Origin: Microbulbifer bruguierae
Lineage (GTDB): Bacteria > Pseudomonadota > Gammaproteobacteria > Pseudomonadales > Cellvibrionaceae
Assembly: GCF_029869925.1 (NCBI RefSeq)
Contig: NZ_CP118605.1
Span: forward strand, 620,001-684,000
Direction: 5' to 3'
Length of the DNA: 64,000 bases
Notes under the pieces: generated by a model
What the model was told of the DNA's origin: nothing
Database searches by the model: none
What the model saw: only the letters and a program-made list of their open reading frames with translations
Made by a program: the position numbers and the translations under genes
Shown: positions 57,083 to 64,000 of the stretch, piece after piece
Numbering within the stretch: the first letter of the stretch is position 1
How the letters are laid out: the number at the start of each line of letters is the position of its first letter

Positions 57083-58318
57083 ATGATTACCAACGACGCT
57101 ATTATTTTCGGCCTGCTGGCCGCGATCCTTGGATTTGTTTTTTATACCGCAAGCAGTGAAACGCGTTTCTGGAAACGCTTTTACCGCTTCGTACCGGCAT
57201 TGCTGCTCTGCTATTTTCTTCCTTCGCTGCTGAACAGCTTCCACATCATCGATGCGGAAAACTCCAACCTGTACTTTGTCGCCTCACGCTATCTGCTGCC
57301 CGCGAGCCTGGTGCTGCTGACATTGAGCATTGACCTCAAGGGTATCGTAAACCTGGGGTTCAAAGCGCCAATCATGTTTCTGACCGGCACCCTCGGAATT
57401 GTAATCGGCGGCCCGCTCGCACTCCTGATCATGTCGGCGGTAGACCCGGGCTTACTGAACGGTAATGGCCCCGATGCTATCTGGCGCGGCATGACTACCG
57501 TGGCGGGCAGCTGGATTGGTGGCGGTGCCAACCAGGCGGCAATGAAGGAAATTTTTGAAGTCGGTGACCAGGTATTTTCCGCCATGGTGACGGTAGATGT
57601 GATCATCGCCAACCTGTGGATGGCTGTACTACTGATCATGGCCGGCAATGCTTACAAGCTGGATCAAAAACGCGGAGCCGATACCTCTGCCATCGACACT
57701 CTGCGGGAGCGGGTGGAGCAAATGCAGCGCAAGCATTCCCGCAACCCGACCCTGCAAGACCTGATGCTGATCGCGGCCGTGGCATTTGGCATAACCGGGA
57801 TAGCCCACGGCTGTGCAGACTTCCTCGGCCCATGGTTTGAGAGAAATGCGCCACAGCTTGAGCAGTTCAGTTTTACCAGTAAGTTCTTCTGGTTGATCAT
57901 TATCGCCACGACCCTGGGGATCTGTATGGCCTTCTCCCCAGCGAAAAAACTGGAGGGTGCCGGCGCCTCCAAGGTCGGCACCGTATTCATCTATTTTCTG
58001 GTGGCAACCATCGGCACCAAAATGGACATCACCGCCCTGAAAGACAGTCCTGAGCTATTTATTCTGGGACTGATCTGGATGGCCATTCACGCGGGCCTGT
58101 TACTACTGGTGGCCAAACTGATCAAAGCCCCCACCTTCTTTATGGCTGTAGGCAGCCAGGCCAATGTTGGCGGTGCGGCCTCTGCGCCGGTGGTCGCAGC
58201 CGCTTTCCACCCATCTCTGGCACCGGTCGGAGTTTTGCTTGCCACGGTGGGGTATGCACTGGGGACTTACGCCGCCCTGTTTTGTGGTCAGTTACTGCGG
58301 ATGATTGGCGCGGGATAA
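57083..58318 (+). CDS. DUF819-family membrane protein
   Basis: A 411-residue protein with about ten hydrophobic helices. The family-specific segment AGSWIGGGANQAAMKEIFEV is at about 145-165 and the C-terminal GSQANVGGAASAPVVAAAFHPSLAPVGVLLATVGYALGTY (in pieces) repeats the motif, giving an inverted-repeat transporter look. DUF819 proteins are predicted ion or solute transporters; the substrate is unknown. It is a single gene closed by a terminator. Confidence 0.88.
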   Translation: MITNDAIIFGLLAAILGFVFYTASSETRFWKRFYRFVPALLLCYFLPSLLNSFHIIDAENSNLYFVASRYLLPASLVLLTLSIDLKGIVNLGFKAPIMFLTGTLGIVIGGPLALLIMSAVDPGLLNGNGPDAIWRGMTTVAGSWIGGGANQAAMKEIFEVGDQVFSAMVTVDVIIANLWMAVLLIMAGNAYKLDQKRGADTSAIDTLRERVEQMQRKHSRNPTLQDLMLIAAVAFGITGIAHGCADFLGPWFERNAPQLEQFSFTSKFFWLIIIATTLGICMAFSPAKKLEGAGASKVGTVFIYFLVATIGTKMDITALKDSPELFILGLIWMAIHAGLLLLVAKLIKAPTFFMAVGSQANVGGAASAPVVAAAFHPSLAPVGVLLATVGYALGTYAALFCGQLLRMIGAG

Positions 58319-58340
58319 CCCCTAACCGCCGTAAACGAAC

Positions 58341-58379
58341 AAAAAAGCCCGCAGGAATCAAAATCCTGCGGGCTTTTTT
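58341..58379. terminator. Bidirectional terminator after the DUF819 gene
   Basis: A stem of 16 pairs counting the A/T tails: AAAAAAGCCCGCAGGA / TCCTGCGGGCTTTTTT, with loop ATCAAAA. It serves the DUF819 gene and may also stop leftward transcripts of the cold-shock gene. Confidence 0.93.
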
Positions 58380-58429
58380 GAATGCGCACAACTCACACAA
58401 CTGATACAAACACAACCTATACAGCTGCG

Positions 58430-58443
58430 GAGGTCATGACCTC
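58430..58443. repeat. Perfect 14-bp palindrome downstream of the cold-shock gene
   Basis: GAGGTCATGACCTC is fully self-complementary. It lies between the DUF819 terminator and the 3' end of the cold-shock gene. Without a promoter nearby its role, if any, is unclear. Confidence 0.5.
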
Positions 58444-58549
58444 ACACGCTGTAAACGTCGTGTCTGTCGAGAAAAAGCGCAATTTTTCGAGGCAGCTGGA
58501 TGCTGCCCCGAAATATCTGGAACCGAGTGTGCGTACTACTGAGAGGCTT

Positions 58550-58765
58550 TTACTCGCAGGGAACCACATCCTCGGCCAAAAGACCCTTGTCCCCTTGCTG
58601 CATTTCAAACTCAACGGCCTGCCCCTCGTTCAGGGTCTTGTAGCCGTCACCGCGGATGCTGCGGTAATGCACAAATATGTCTTCAGAACCTTCTGCACAG
58701 GTAATAAAGCCATAACCCCGGGCGTTGTTAAACCACTTCACGGTACCCGTAACGCGATCACTCAT
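58550..58765 (-). CDS. Cold-shock-domain protein
   Basis: A 71-residue single cold-shock domain. The RNA-binding motifs are [17 protein letters not shown] (RNP1) and DIFVHYRSI (RNP2). I chose ATG 58765 with a GAGGTTGG site upstream; the frame to 58798 adds eleven non-conserved residues. The Cys after GYGFIT and the acidic end ([10 protein letters not shown]) are closer to CspD than to CspA, but this is a guess. It is monocistronic with a leader of unknown length. Confidence 0.93.
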   Translation of the reverse strand: MSDRVTGTVKWFNNARGYGFITCAEGSEDIFVHYRSIRGDGYKTLNEGQAVEFEMQQGDKGLLAEDVVPCE

Positions 58766-59042
58766 TAAGCCAACCTCATTTATTGTTATTGCGCTCACCC
58801 CGGTCGCGGGCAGAACGCCTACCCCATTTGCAGCTACCCAAACATCCTTGGTTCCGGTAGCTATCTCGAAGCGCCTGCCGGGTCAACCCGACAAGCCGCT
58901 ACTGATTCTTAGATAAAACTGCGCCACTGTCTAGGCATCTACAATAAATTAATGTTACTTCCCGCGAATTATGCGCAACAAACCACCAAATCAGCGACGA
59001 GAGTACCAATTAACTTGACACGCCGCACAGTTGGAAAACACG

Positions 59043-60176
59043 TCACTTTGCTGCCATTCCGGTACCAACAGACTGCTGGCGGTCGGCAACCAGCGCGAGT
59101 TCAGGCAGATCTGCAATATGCAACGTGGAGGTCGGGAAGGCACAGGACGCTCCTCGCGCCTCGATGATCTCGAGAATCTTCAACAACACATCCTGTTTGA
59201 TTTCGTGGTAACGCACCCAATTCGTGGTTTTGGTAAAGGTGTAAATAAAGAAATCCAGTGACGACGGCGCAAACGAATTGAAATTGACGATCAGTGTTTG
59301 GTTGGCATCGATTTCCGGATGCTGCTGCAACATTGCACGCACATCGTTGACGATCGGCGCCATCAAATGCGCATCGTCATAGCGGATGCCGACAGTTTCA
59401 TAGATACGGCGATTTAGCATACGCGAAGGGTTTTCCACCGAAATCTGTGTAAACACGCCATTGGGAATATAGAGCGGACGCTTGTCGAAAGTTCTGATCC
59501 GGGTCAGGCGCCAGCCGATATCTTCCACCGTGCCCTCAATTTCCTTGTCCGGAGATCGCACCCAATCCCCCACCTTGAATGGGCGATCCAGGTAGATCAT
59601 CAGACCACCGAAAAAATTGGCCAGCAAATCCTTGGCCGCAAAACCGATAGCGAGACCGCCGATACCACCAAATGCCAATACCCCACTGATGCTGTAGCCG
59701 AAATGCTGCATCACCACCATAGCGGCGGTAATAATGATCGAGGCACGTATCAGCTTACCCATGGCGCGCACAGTTGTGGCATCCATGGGTTTCCCCATAA
59801 AGCGCGGATCGGCGAGATTCTGCTCCACCGCCTTGGCAAACCGCAGTGCGAACCAGGTGATCAGGACAATAAAGCCGACCTCACGCACGGTGGTGGCAAT
59901 AGAAAAGATTTCCGCCCCGGTAGCCTTGCCCGCACGGGCCGCCGCCAGAGAGAGTCCCACCAACCATACCAACAGGGAAGCGGGCGGATTAATGGCGCCA
60001 CACAGGGCGTCGTCCCAGGGATTGACGGTGCGCTCGGCGCGGACCTGTAAGCGGCTTACAAACAGTGATAACAGCCAGGCCGCAAACGCCGTTGCCAGTA
60101 CAAGCAGGAAAACTTCGGCAATCCAGAGACGATCATCCCCCACCAGGGAGCGCAAAAATGCTTTGGCAGACTCCAC
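59043..60176 (-). CDS. MscS-family mechanosensitive channel
   Basis: A 377-residue channel with about four to five helices before the pore helix. The pore and adjoining beta domain read FGGIGGLAIGFAAKDLLANFFGGLMIYLDRPF in sections, the standard MscS signature, then VGDWVRSPDKEIEGTVEDIGWRLTRIRTFDKRPLYIPNG in sections. The start is GTG at 60176 with GGAG 9 bases before it. The large soluble C-terminal domain is complete. The role is osmotic release. Confidence 0.92.
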   Translation of the reverse strand: MESAKAFLRSLVGDDRLWIAEVFLLVLATAFAAWLLSLFVSRLQVRAERTVNPWDDALCGAINPPASLLVWLVGLSLAAARAGKATGAEIFSIATTVREVGFIVLITWFALRFAKAVEQNLADPRFMGKPMDATTVRAMGKLIRASIIITAAMVVMQHFGYSISGVLAFGGIGGLAIGFAAKDLLANFFGGLMIYLDRPFKVGDWVRSPDKEIEGTVEDIGWRLTRIRTFDKRPLYIPNGVFTQISVENPSRMLNRRIYETVGIRYDDAHLMAPIVNDVRAMLQQHPEIDANQTLIVNFNSFAPSSLDFFIYTFTKTTNWVRYHEIKQDVLLKILEIIEARGASCAFPTSTLHIADLPELALVADRQQSVGTGMAAK

Positions 60177-60294
60177 AAATCACTCCATAAAAAACAATAT
60201 ATTTCCGCGCACTCAGCAGACCGCATCCCGGGCAATCCACAATGCAACAATATCTGGCGCAACCTCAGCCAAGGCTGCCGGGTATTTTGCCGAT

Positions 60295-61308
60295 TTACAT
60301 CCAGGAGGCCAGCCATTTCCGCGTCGCGTGCCAGCGTGATTGCTGCTGCAGCTCATCCCAGTCTTTGATTACCGGACGCCCACGCATACGCTCCAAGCGC
60401 CTGCTGGAGGCAGGATCTGGCACAAACCCCTCTAGCGCCTGCAGCACTTCAATCGCGCCCTGACGGTTGTTACACACGACGCCCATATCGCAGCCTGCCT
60501 GCATGGCAGCGCGGATACGATCGCCGTAACCACCCGCAGCGCCCGCCCCTTCCATGGTCAGGTCATCACTGAAAATAACCCCATCGAATCCCAGCCGCGC
60601 GCGCAGAATATCCTGGAGCCAGAAACGGGAGAATCCCACGGGGTTTTCATCCACCTCGGCAAAACGGATATGTGCCGGCATCACCGCCTGCAATTCACCG
60701 GCACGGATGCATTCCTCAAATGGTTTGCAGTCTGCCGCCAACACCGCTTCGAGCGGGCGCCGGTCAACCGGCAATTCTTCGTGACTGTCTTCCAGCACCT
60801 GGCCGTGCCCCGGAAAATGCTTCCCTGTGGTGGCCATGCCCGCCTCGTGCATCCCCGCAATAAACGGACGGGCTTTTTCGGCGAGCGTTAACGGATCACG
60901 GGCGAAACTGCGGTCACCCACGATGCGGCAGAAATCATCGTCAGCATCCAGCACCGGCGCAAAGCTGAAATCCACACCGACTGCGAGTAATTCTGCTGCC
61001 AGCAGCCACCCAACATCCTGCAGCTGTTGTGTGCTGGCCTGGGCGCTCAAGGCTTGCATGGATGGGATGCGGGTAAATGAATCCCGAAAGCGCTGCACAC
61101 GCCCACCCTCCTGGTCCACAGCCAGCAAGATTTCCGGACGCACACTGCGGATTTCCGCCACCAGCGCTTCCAGCTGCGGACGGTCAGTAAAGTTTCGAGC
61201 GAAGAAAATCAGTCCGCCCACTTGTGGGTGCCGCAACAGCTCGCGGTCTTCCGGAGTAAGCGTCGTGCCTTCCACATCGATCATTACCGGACCAATTTGC
61301 ACTGACAT
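60295..61308 (-). CDS. nagZ: Beta-N-acetylhexosaminidase
   Basis: A 337-residue GH3 enzyme that removes GlcNAc from muropeptides in the cytoplasm during cell-wall recycling; its products feed AmpR-type signalling in many gammaproteobacteria. Catalytic loop: TTGKHFPGHGQVLEDSHEELP (in two parts), with His-Asp of the DSH motif. Nucleophile Asp: FDGVIFSDDLTMEGA. Substrate binding: VDQEGGRVQRFRD. The length matches NagZ of Escherichia coli (341). It lies downstream of the psrA-like gene, separated by a three-copy 20-bp repeat. Confidence 0.96.
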   Translation of the reverse strand: MSVQIGPVMIDVEGTTLTPEDRELLRHPQVGGLIFFARNFTDRPQLEALVAEIRSVRPEILLAVDQEGGRVQRFRDSFTRIPSMQALSAQASTQQLQDVGWLLAAELLAVGVDFSFAPVLDADDDFCRIVGDRSFARDPLTLAEKARPFIAGMHEAGMATTGKHFPGHGQVLEDSHEELPVDRRPLEAVLAADCKPFEECIRAGELQAVMPAHIRFAEVDENPVGFSRFWLQDILRARLGFDGVIFSDDLTMEGAGAAGGYGDRIRAAMQAGCDMGVVCNNRQGAIEVLQALEGFVPDPASSRRLERMRGRPVIKDWDELQQQSRWHATRKWLASWM

Positions 61309-61327
61309 GAATATATCGCTCCCTTTT

Positions 61328-61387
61328 CAAAACAGAACACTGGCGCTCAAAACAGAACACCGTCGCCCAAAACAGAGTGCCGTTGCC
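61328..61387. repeat. Three tandem 20-bp repeats before nagZ
   Basis: The unit CAAAACAGAACACTGGCGCT is followed by two diverging copies (61348 and 61368), each exactly 20 bases. The array fills most of the 90-base spacer between the psrA-like stop and the nagZ start, so copy-number change would alter the nagZ leader. Confidence 0.8.
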
Positions 61388-61398
61388 GGCCACTGAAC

Positions 61399-62058
61399 CT
61401 ATTCGTGAGCAGTAAGCATCGCGGCGGCTGCAGGGGCGAGTCTGGCGAGGGTTTCCTCCAGACTGCTCTCAGCGCCGAAATCTTCCCTCAGGATAGCTTC
61501 GATGGCATCAAAGCTCGAAAGCGAAAAGATGGTGGCGCCGAGCATAAAATAAAGGCGCCAGTAGAAGGTTACCGGGTCTACATGCGGTAATGCCTGGGCC
61601 AGCTGGCCGGCAATCTGGCGATAACTTTCGCCATAGCGCGAAACAATGAATCGGCGCAAATGGCCCTGTGACTGGGTATACGCCAGCCCCAGCAGGCGCA
61701 TAAACCGCTTGGGGTCGCGCCCTTCTTTGGCGAGACCTGCCAGCGCCACCTGATAGAGGCTTTGCAGCAGGTCATCCAGCGCCAATGCTTCACCGTCGGC
61801 CGTCCCGTCCTGAACCTGTTTCTCCAAGGCTTTCCTACGACTCAGCTCCCGATCCAGATTCTCCGTAAATGGCGTAAGGAACCGTTCAAAAACTGCCTGA
61901 ATCAGTTCTTTTTTCGAACCAAAGTGGTAATTCACCGCCGCCAAATTGACCCCTGCGGTACTGGTGATGGTGCGCAGCGATGTTTCAGTAAACCCCCGCT
62001 CCGCGAACAACACTTCCGCGGCGTCGAGAATGCGATTGACGGTATCCAGCTGACTCAT
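61399..62058 (-). CDS. psrA: TetR-family regulator, PsrA-like
   Basis: A 219-residue TetR-type regulator. HTH: ILDAAEVLFAERGFTETSLRTIT and AGVNLAAVNYHFGSKKELI in sequence at about 8-58. It is likely the PsrA orthologue because it lies between nagZ and lexA, as PsrA does in Pseudomonas, and because a PsrA-type palindrome (AAAC-N4-GTTT) precedes it. PsrA responds to long-chain fatty acids and controls fatty-acid degradation and, in Pseudomonas, rpoS. The ligand pocket cannot be checked by eye. Confidence 0.82.
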   Translation of the reverse strand: MSQLDTVNRILDAAEVLFAERGFTETSLRTITSTAGVNLAAVNYHFGSKKELIQAVFERFLTPFTENLDRELSRRKALEKQVQDGTADGEALALDDLLQSLYQVALAGLAKEGRDPKRFMRLLGLAYTQSQGHLRRFIVSRYGESYRQIAGQLAQALPHVDPVTFYWRLYFMLGATIFSLSSFDAIEAILREDFGAESSLEETLARLAPAAAAMLTAHE

Positions 62059-62079
62059 GCCAATTCAAACCAACAATTA

Positions 62080-62091
62080 AAACGATTGTTT
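62080..62091. promoter_or_regulatory. Candidate PsrA operator
   Basis: AAACGATTGTTT lies 22-33 bases before the psrA-like start codon. It fits the half-site arrangement (AAAC, 2-4 bases, GTTT) reported for PsrA, and a wider inverted repeat AACAAT...ATTGTT spans it. Position over the promoter suggests autorepression. Confidence 0.6.
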
Positions 62092-62267
62092 AAACCCTGA
62101 GACTAGCACAGTCGGCACCGAATGGAACACTCGGGTTTGAAGGCCAGCGCGAGATCATACGGGGAAGTTAGGGATGGGCAGGCGGGCACACTAGATTGGG
62201 TACAGAGATACTAAATCTGTGCCGGGGGGCAATGCTCCACAAACCATAGAGAAAGGAGGACAGCACC

Positions 62268-62600
62268 ATGGCCAGAATTGCTCCGGAAATAGGCAGCTGG
62301 TTTGAAAATTTCGAAAGTGGCGACGTGTTTGAGGTCGTCGCTGTAGACCAGCCCTCCCGCACCATAGAAATTCAATATGAAGACGGTTCTCTGGATGAGA
62401 TCGACTTCCAAAGCTGGCCTCGCTTGCCACTTGTTGGCGCCGCAGCACCGGAAGATGCCAATGCCGGCTATGGCTCATCGGCGGAAGAGATGCAGGATGA
62501 GGAAGATGCGGGATTCAGGAGCCCGGTATTTTCTCCGGCACAGAGCGCTATCGACAAACTCGAAGGCGAAAGCTTCCCGGGCAATGACGACGGATACTAG
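62268..62600 (+). CDS. Small conserved protein (DUF6763-like)
   Basis: A 110-residue acidic protein. AAAGGAGGACAG, an excellent ribosome site, precedes the ATG. The N-terminal 50 residues (IGSWFENFESGDVFEVVAVD, then IEIQYEDGSLDEIDFQSW) form a compact beta-rich module; the rest is acidic and probably disordered. I recall this as a conserved gammaproteobacterial family without known function. Confidence 0.82.
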   Translation: MARIAPEIGSWFENFESGDVFEVVAVDQPSRTIEIQYEDGSLDEIDFQSWPRLPLVGAAAPEDANAGYGSSAEEMQDEEDAGFRSPVFSPAQSAIDKLEGESFPGNDDGY

Positions 62601-62678
62601 CGATGGCCCTGCCCCATTCAGGCAAAACCATTCAAAGGCTTGCCTTGGCGCTGCTACGGGTGGCCGTCAAGGCACGCG

Positions 62679-63320
62679 TCACCCGTTGTGCTCGCGAATA
62701 TAATCAATAATGATCTCCGCAGCCTCTTCCACGGTATCGACGAGTTTAAACAAATCCAGATCACCGGCGTCGATGCACGCCCGCTCAAGTACCGTCTCCA
62801 TCATCCAATCAATCAAACCCGCCCAGTAACGCTTACCAACTAAGACTATCGGGAACCGCTTTACCTTCTGGGTTTGCACCAATGTCAGCGCTTCGAACAG
62901 CTCATCCAAAGTGCCGTATCCGCCCGGCAGCGCGATAAACCCGACGGCGTGTTTAACAAACATGAATTTACGCACAAAGAAGTATCGGAAATGCAGACCG
63001 ATATCCAGGTAGGGATTTGGTACCTGTTCAAAGGGGAGCTCGATATTGAGCCCGATTGACGATCCCGCGTGAGGAAATGCACCCCGGTTACACGCTTCCA
63101 TTAGTCCGGGCCCACCGCCAGTAAGTACAGGAATACCTTCCGTGGACAGCAACTCTCCCAGGCGCATCGCTTCCTGATACTCTGGGGAATTCTCATGAAA
63201 GCGTGCACTGCCGAAAACCGTGACAGCGCCTTTCAATGTAATCAAGCGCTCAATGCCATCAACCAGTTCCGACTGTATGCGCAGCACCCGCCACGCTTCC
63301 GGCATTTTTGCATCCAGCAT
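62679..63320 (-). CDS. LOG-family nucleotide 5'-monophosphate phosphoribohydrolase
   Basis: A 213-residue Rossmann-type protein. The family motif is PGGYGTLDELFEALT with the upstream GGGPGLMEACNRGA; the opening is VFGSARFHE. LOG enzymes remove ribose phosphate from cytokinin-type nucleotides in plants; bacterial members act on nucleoside monophosphates, with uncertain physiological role. It is a single gene divergent from lexA. Confidence 0.92.
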   Translation of the reverse strand: MLDAKMPEAWRVLRIQSELVDGIERLITLKGAVTVFGSARFHENSPEYQEAMRLGELLSTEGIPVLTGGGPGLMEACNRGAFPHAGSSIGLNIELPFEQVPNPYLDIGLHFRYFFVRKFMFVKHAVGFIALPGGYGTLDELFEALTLVQTQKVKRFPIVLVGKRYWAGLIDWMMETVLERACIDAGDLDLFKLVDTVEEAAEIIIDYIREHNG

Positions 63321-63483
63321 ATGCCTTCTCCTTATCGCTATTACTACTTATTTTTCCGGAGTTCTGTGCTGTGGCGGTTGCGGCAGTAATCCTTTTCACA
63401 TCCGCAGACCACAAAAATCCCGGGACACATCAAGTCTAGCAGTCGTAATGCGCCGCCCTGAGAAGATTGCGTGGATGTCAGAT

Positions 63484-63518
63484 CTGTATATAATCACAGC
63501 AACTGTATAAAAATACAG
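63484..63518 (+). promoter_or_regulatory. Two consensus LexA (SOS) boxes before lexA
   Basis: CTGTATATAATCACAG (63484-63499) and CTGTATAAAAATACAG (63503-63518), each a perfect CTGT-N8-ACAG, three bases apart. They lie 18-52 bases before the lexA start. A double box at lexA is the rule for tight autorepression in gammaproteobacteria. Confidence 0.95.
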
Positions 63519-63535
63519 ACAACAGGAAGGCGCCC

Positions 63536-64000
63536 ATGACAAATCTCACTGCCCGCCAGGCTCAGGTACTGGAGCTCATCAAATCTTACCTGGACGAAAC
63601 CGGCTATCCGCCCACCAGGGCCGAAATCGCCCAGGAACTCGGCTTTCGTTCACCTAACGCCGCGGAAGAGCACCTCAAAGCGCTAGCGCGTAAAGGAGCC
63701 ATTGAAATGGTGGCCGGTGCCTCCCGTGGCATTCGAATCCCAGGCCACCAAGCCGGGCTACCGATTGTCGGCCGCGTCGCGGCAGGCAATCCCATCCTGG
63801 CTGAGGAAAACATTGAGGAATACTGCGAAATCCCCGCGGAATTCTTCCATCCACCCGCGGATTACCTGCTGCGAGTACACGGCATGAGCATGAAAAATGC
63901 CGGTATTCTGGATGGCGACCTGATCGCAGTACAGCGTACCGACAATATTCGCAACGGCCAGATAGTGGTGGCGCGGATCGAGGATGAAGTGACAGTGAAG
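63536..64000 (+). CDS. lexA: LexA repressor (3' part beyond the window)
   Basis: The first 155 codons of the SOS repressor. The winged-helix DNA-binding domain (about 1-65) reads [19 protein letters not shown] and [23 protein letters not shown]. The autocleavage site Ala-Gly is in [10 protein letters not shown] (about 83-86) and the catalytic Ser in [14 protein letters not shown]. The last codons visible (DEVTVK) should contain the catalytic Lys, exactly at the window edge. AACAGGAAGG supplies the ribosome site. Confidence 0.97.
   Translation, partial: MTNLTARQAQVLELIKSYLDETGYPPTRAEIAQELGFRSPNAAEEHLKALARKGAIEMVAGASRGIRIPGHQAGLPIVGRVAAGNPILAEENIEEYCEIPAEFFHPPADYLLRVHGMSMKNAGILDGDLIAVQRTDNIRNGQIVVARIEDEVTVK

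Overview
The window reads as chromosomal DNA of a marine gammaproteobacterium, most likely a Cellvibrionales member such as Microbulbifer. The grounds are a Na+-translocating NADH:quinone reductase operon, a Fe/S-type 2-methylcitrate cycle with AcnD and PrpF, and a right half (about 35-64 kb) whose gene order lolCDE, sthA, nqrA-F, long-form gap, mfd, csiV-like, nagZ, psrA, lexA follows the Pseudomonas aeruginosa chromosome as I remember it. The genus is an inference from gene content; no rRNA gene is present and I saw no tRNA gene.

Region by region. 1-2.4 kb: NarL-type two-component pair plus a small membrane protein. 2.4-6.7 kb: leftward operon of DNA polymerase II, an M14-type peptidase and a RIO kinase. 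7-15.4 kb: accessory stretch with an exported PKD-domain protein, a dead IS3-family element, a decayed second fragment of a family-B polymerase gene, and a TonB-dependent receptor transcribed into an OmpR/EnvZ-type two-component pair. 15.6-17.4 kb: OmpW-like porin and a lipoprotein. 17.5-27 kb: an AT-richer island holding a broken REP-associated tyrosine transposase, two secreted or outer-membrane proteins, an IS110-family (IS1111-type) element, a putative Mrr-like nuclease, and a SIR2-HerA operon that matches a known anti-phage architecture. Copies of two short repeat modules are scattered between about 17.5 and 23.6 kb, around the transposase remnants and the nuclease-like gene.

27-34 kb: prpR(GntR)-prpB-prpC-acnD-prpF for propionyl-CoA disposal by the 2-methylcitrate cycle; three of its junctions contain the same large inverted repeat, which recurs inside the lol operon. 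34.5-40.8 kb: a DUF2062 protein, the lipoprotein-release transporter LolCDE, a membrane-anchored alpha/beta hydrolase and a small exported protein. 40.8-50 kb: one long leftward run nqrABCDEF-apbE-nqrM-sthA-thioesterase, covering the sodium pump, its flavinylation and iron-delivery factors, and a transhydrogenase that balances NADH and NADPH. 50.5-64 kb: gap, mfd, csiV-like gene, DUF819 permease, cold-shock protein, MscS channel, nagZ, psrA-like regulator, DUF6763 protein, LOG-family protein and the 5' part of lexA behind two consensus SOS boxes.

The most interesting region is 17.5-27 kb. SIR2-HerA itself is a described defence type. What looks less described is its company: a QxK-type nuclease-like gene next to it, a pair of envelope proteins of unknown role, an IS1111 element with a probable guide-RNA locus, and modular repeats around them. 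Homology statements come from reading motifs by eye; no database search was run.
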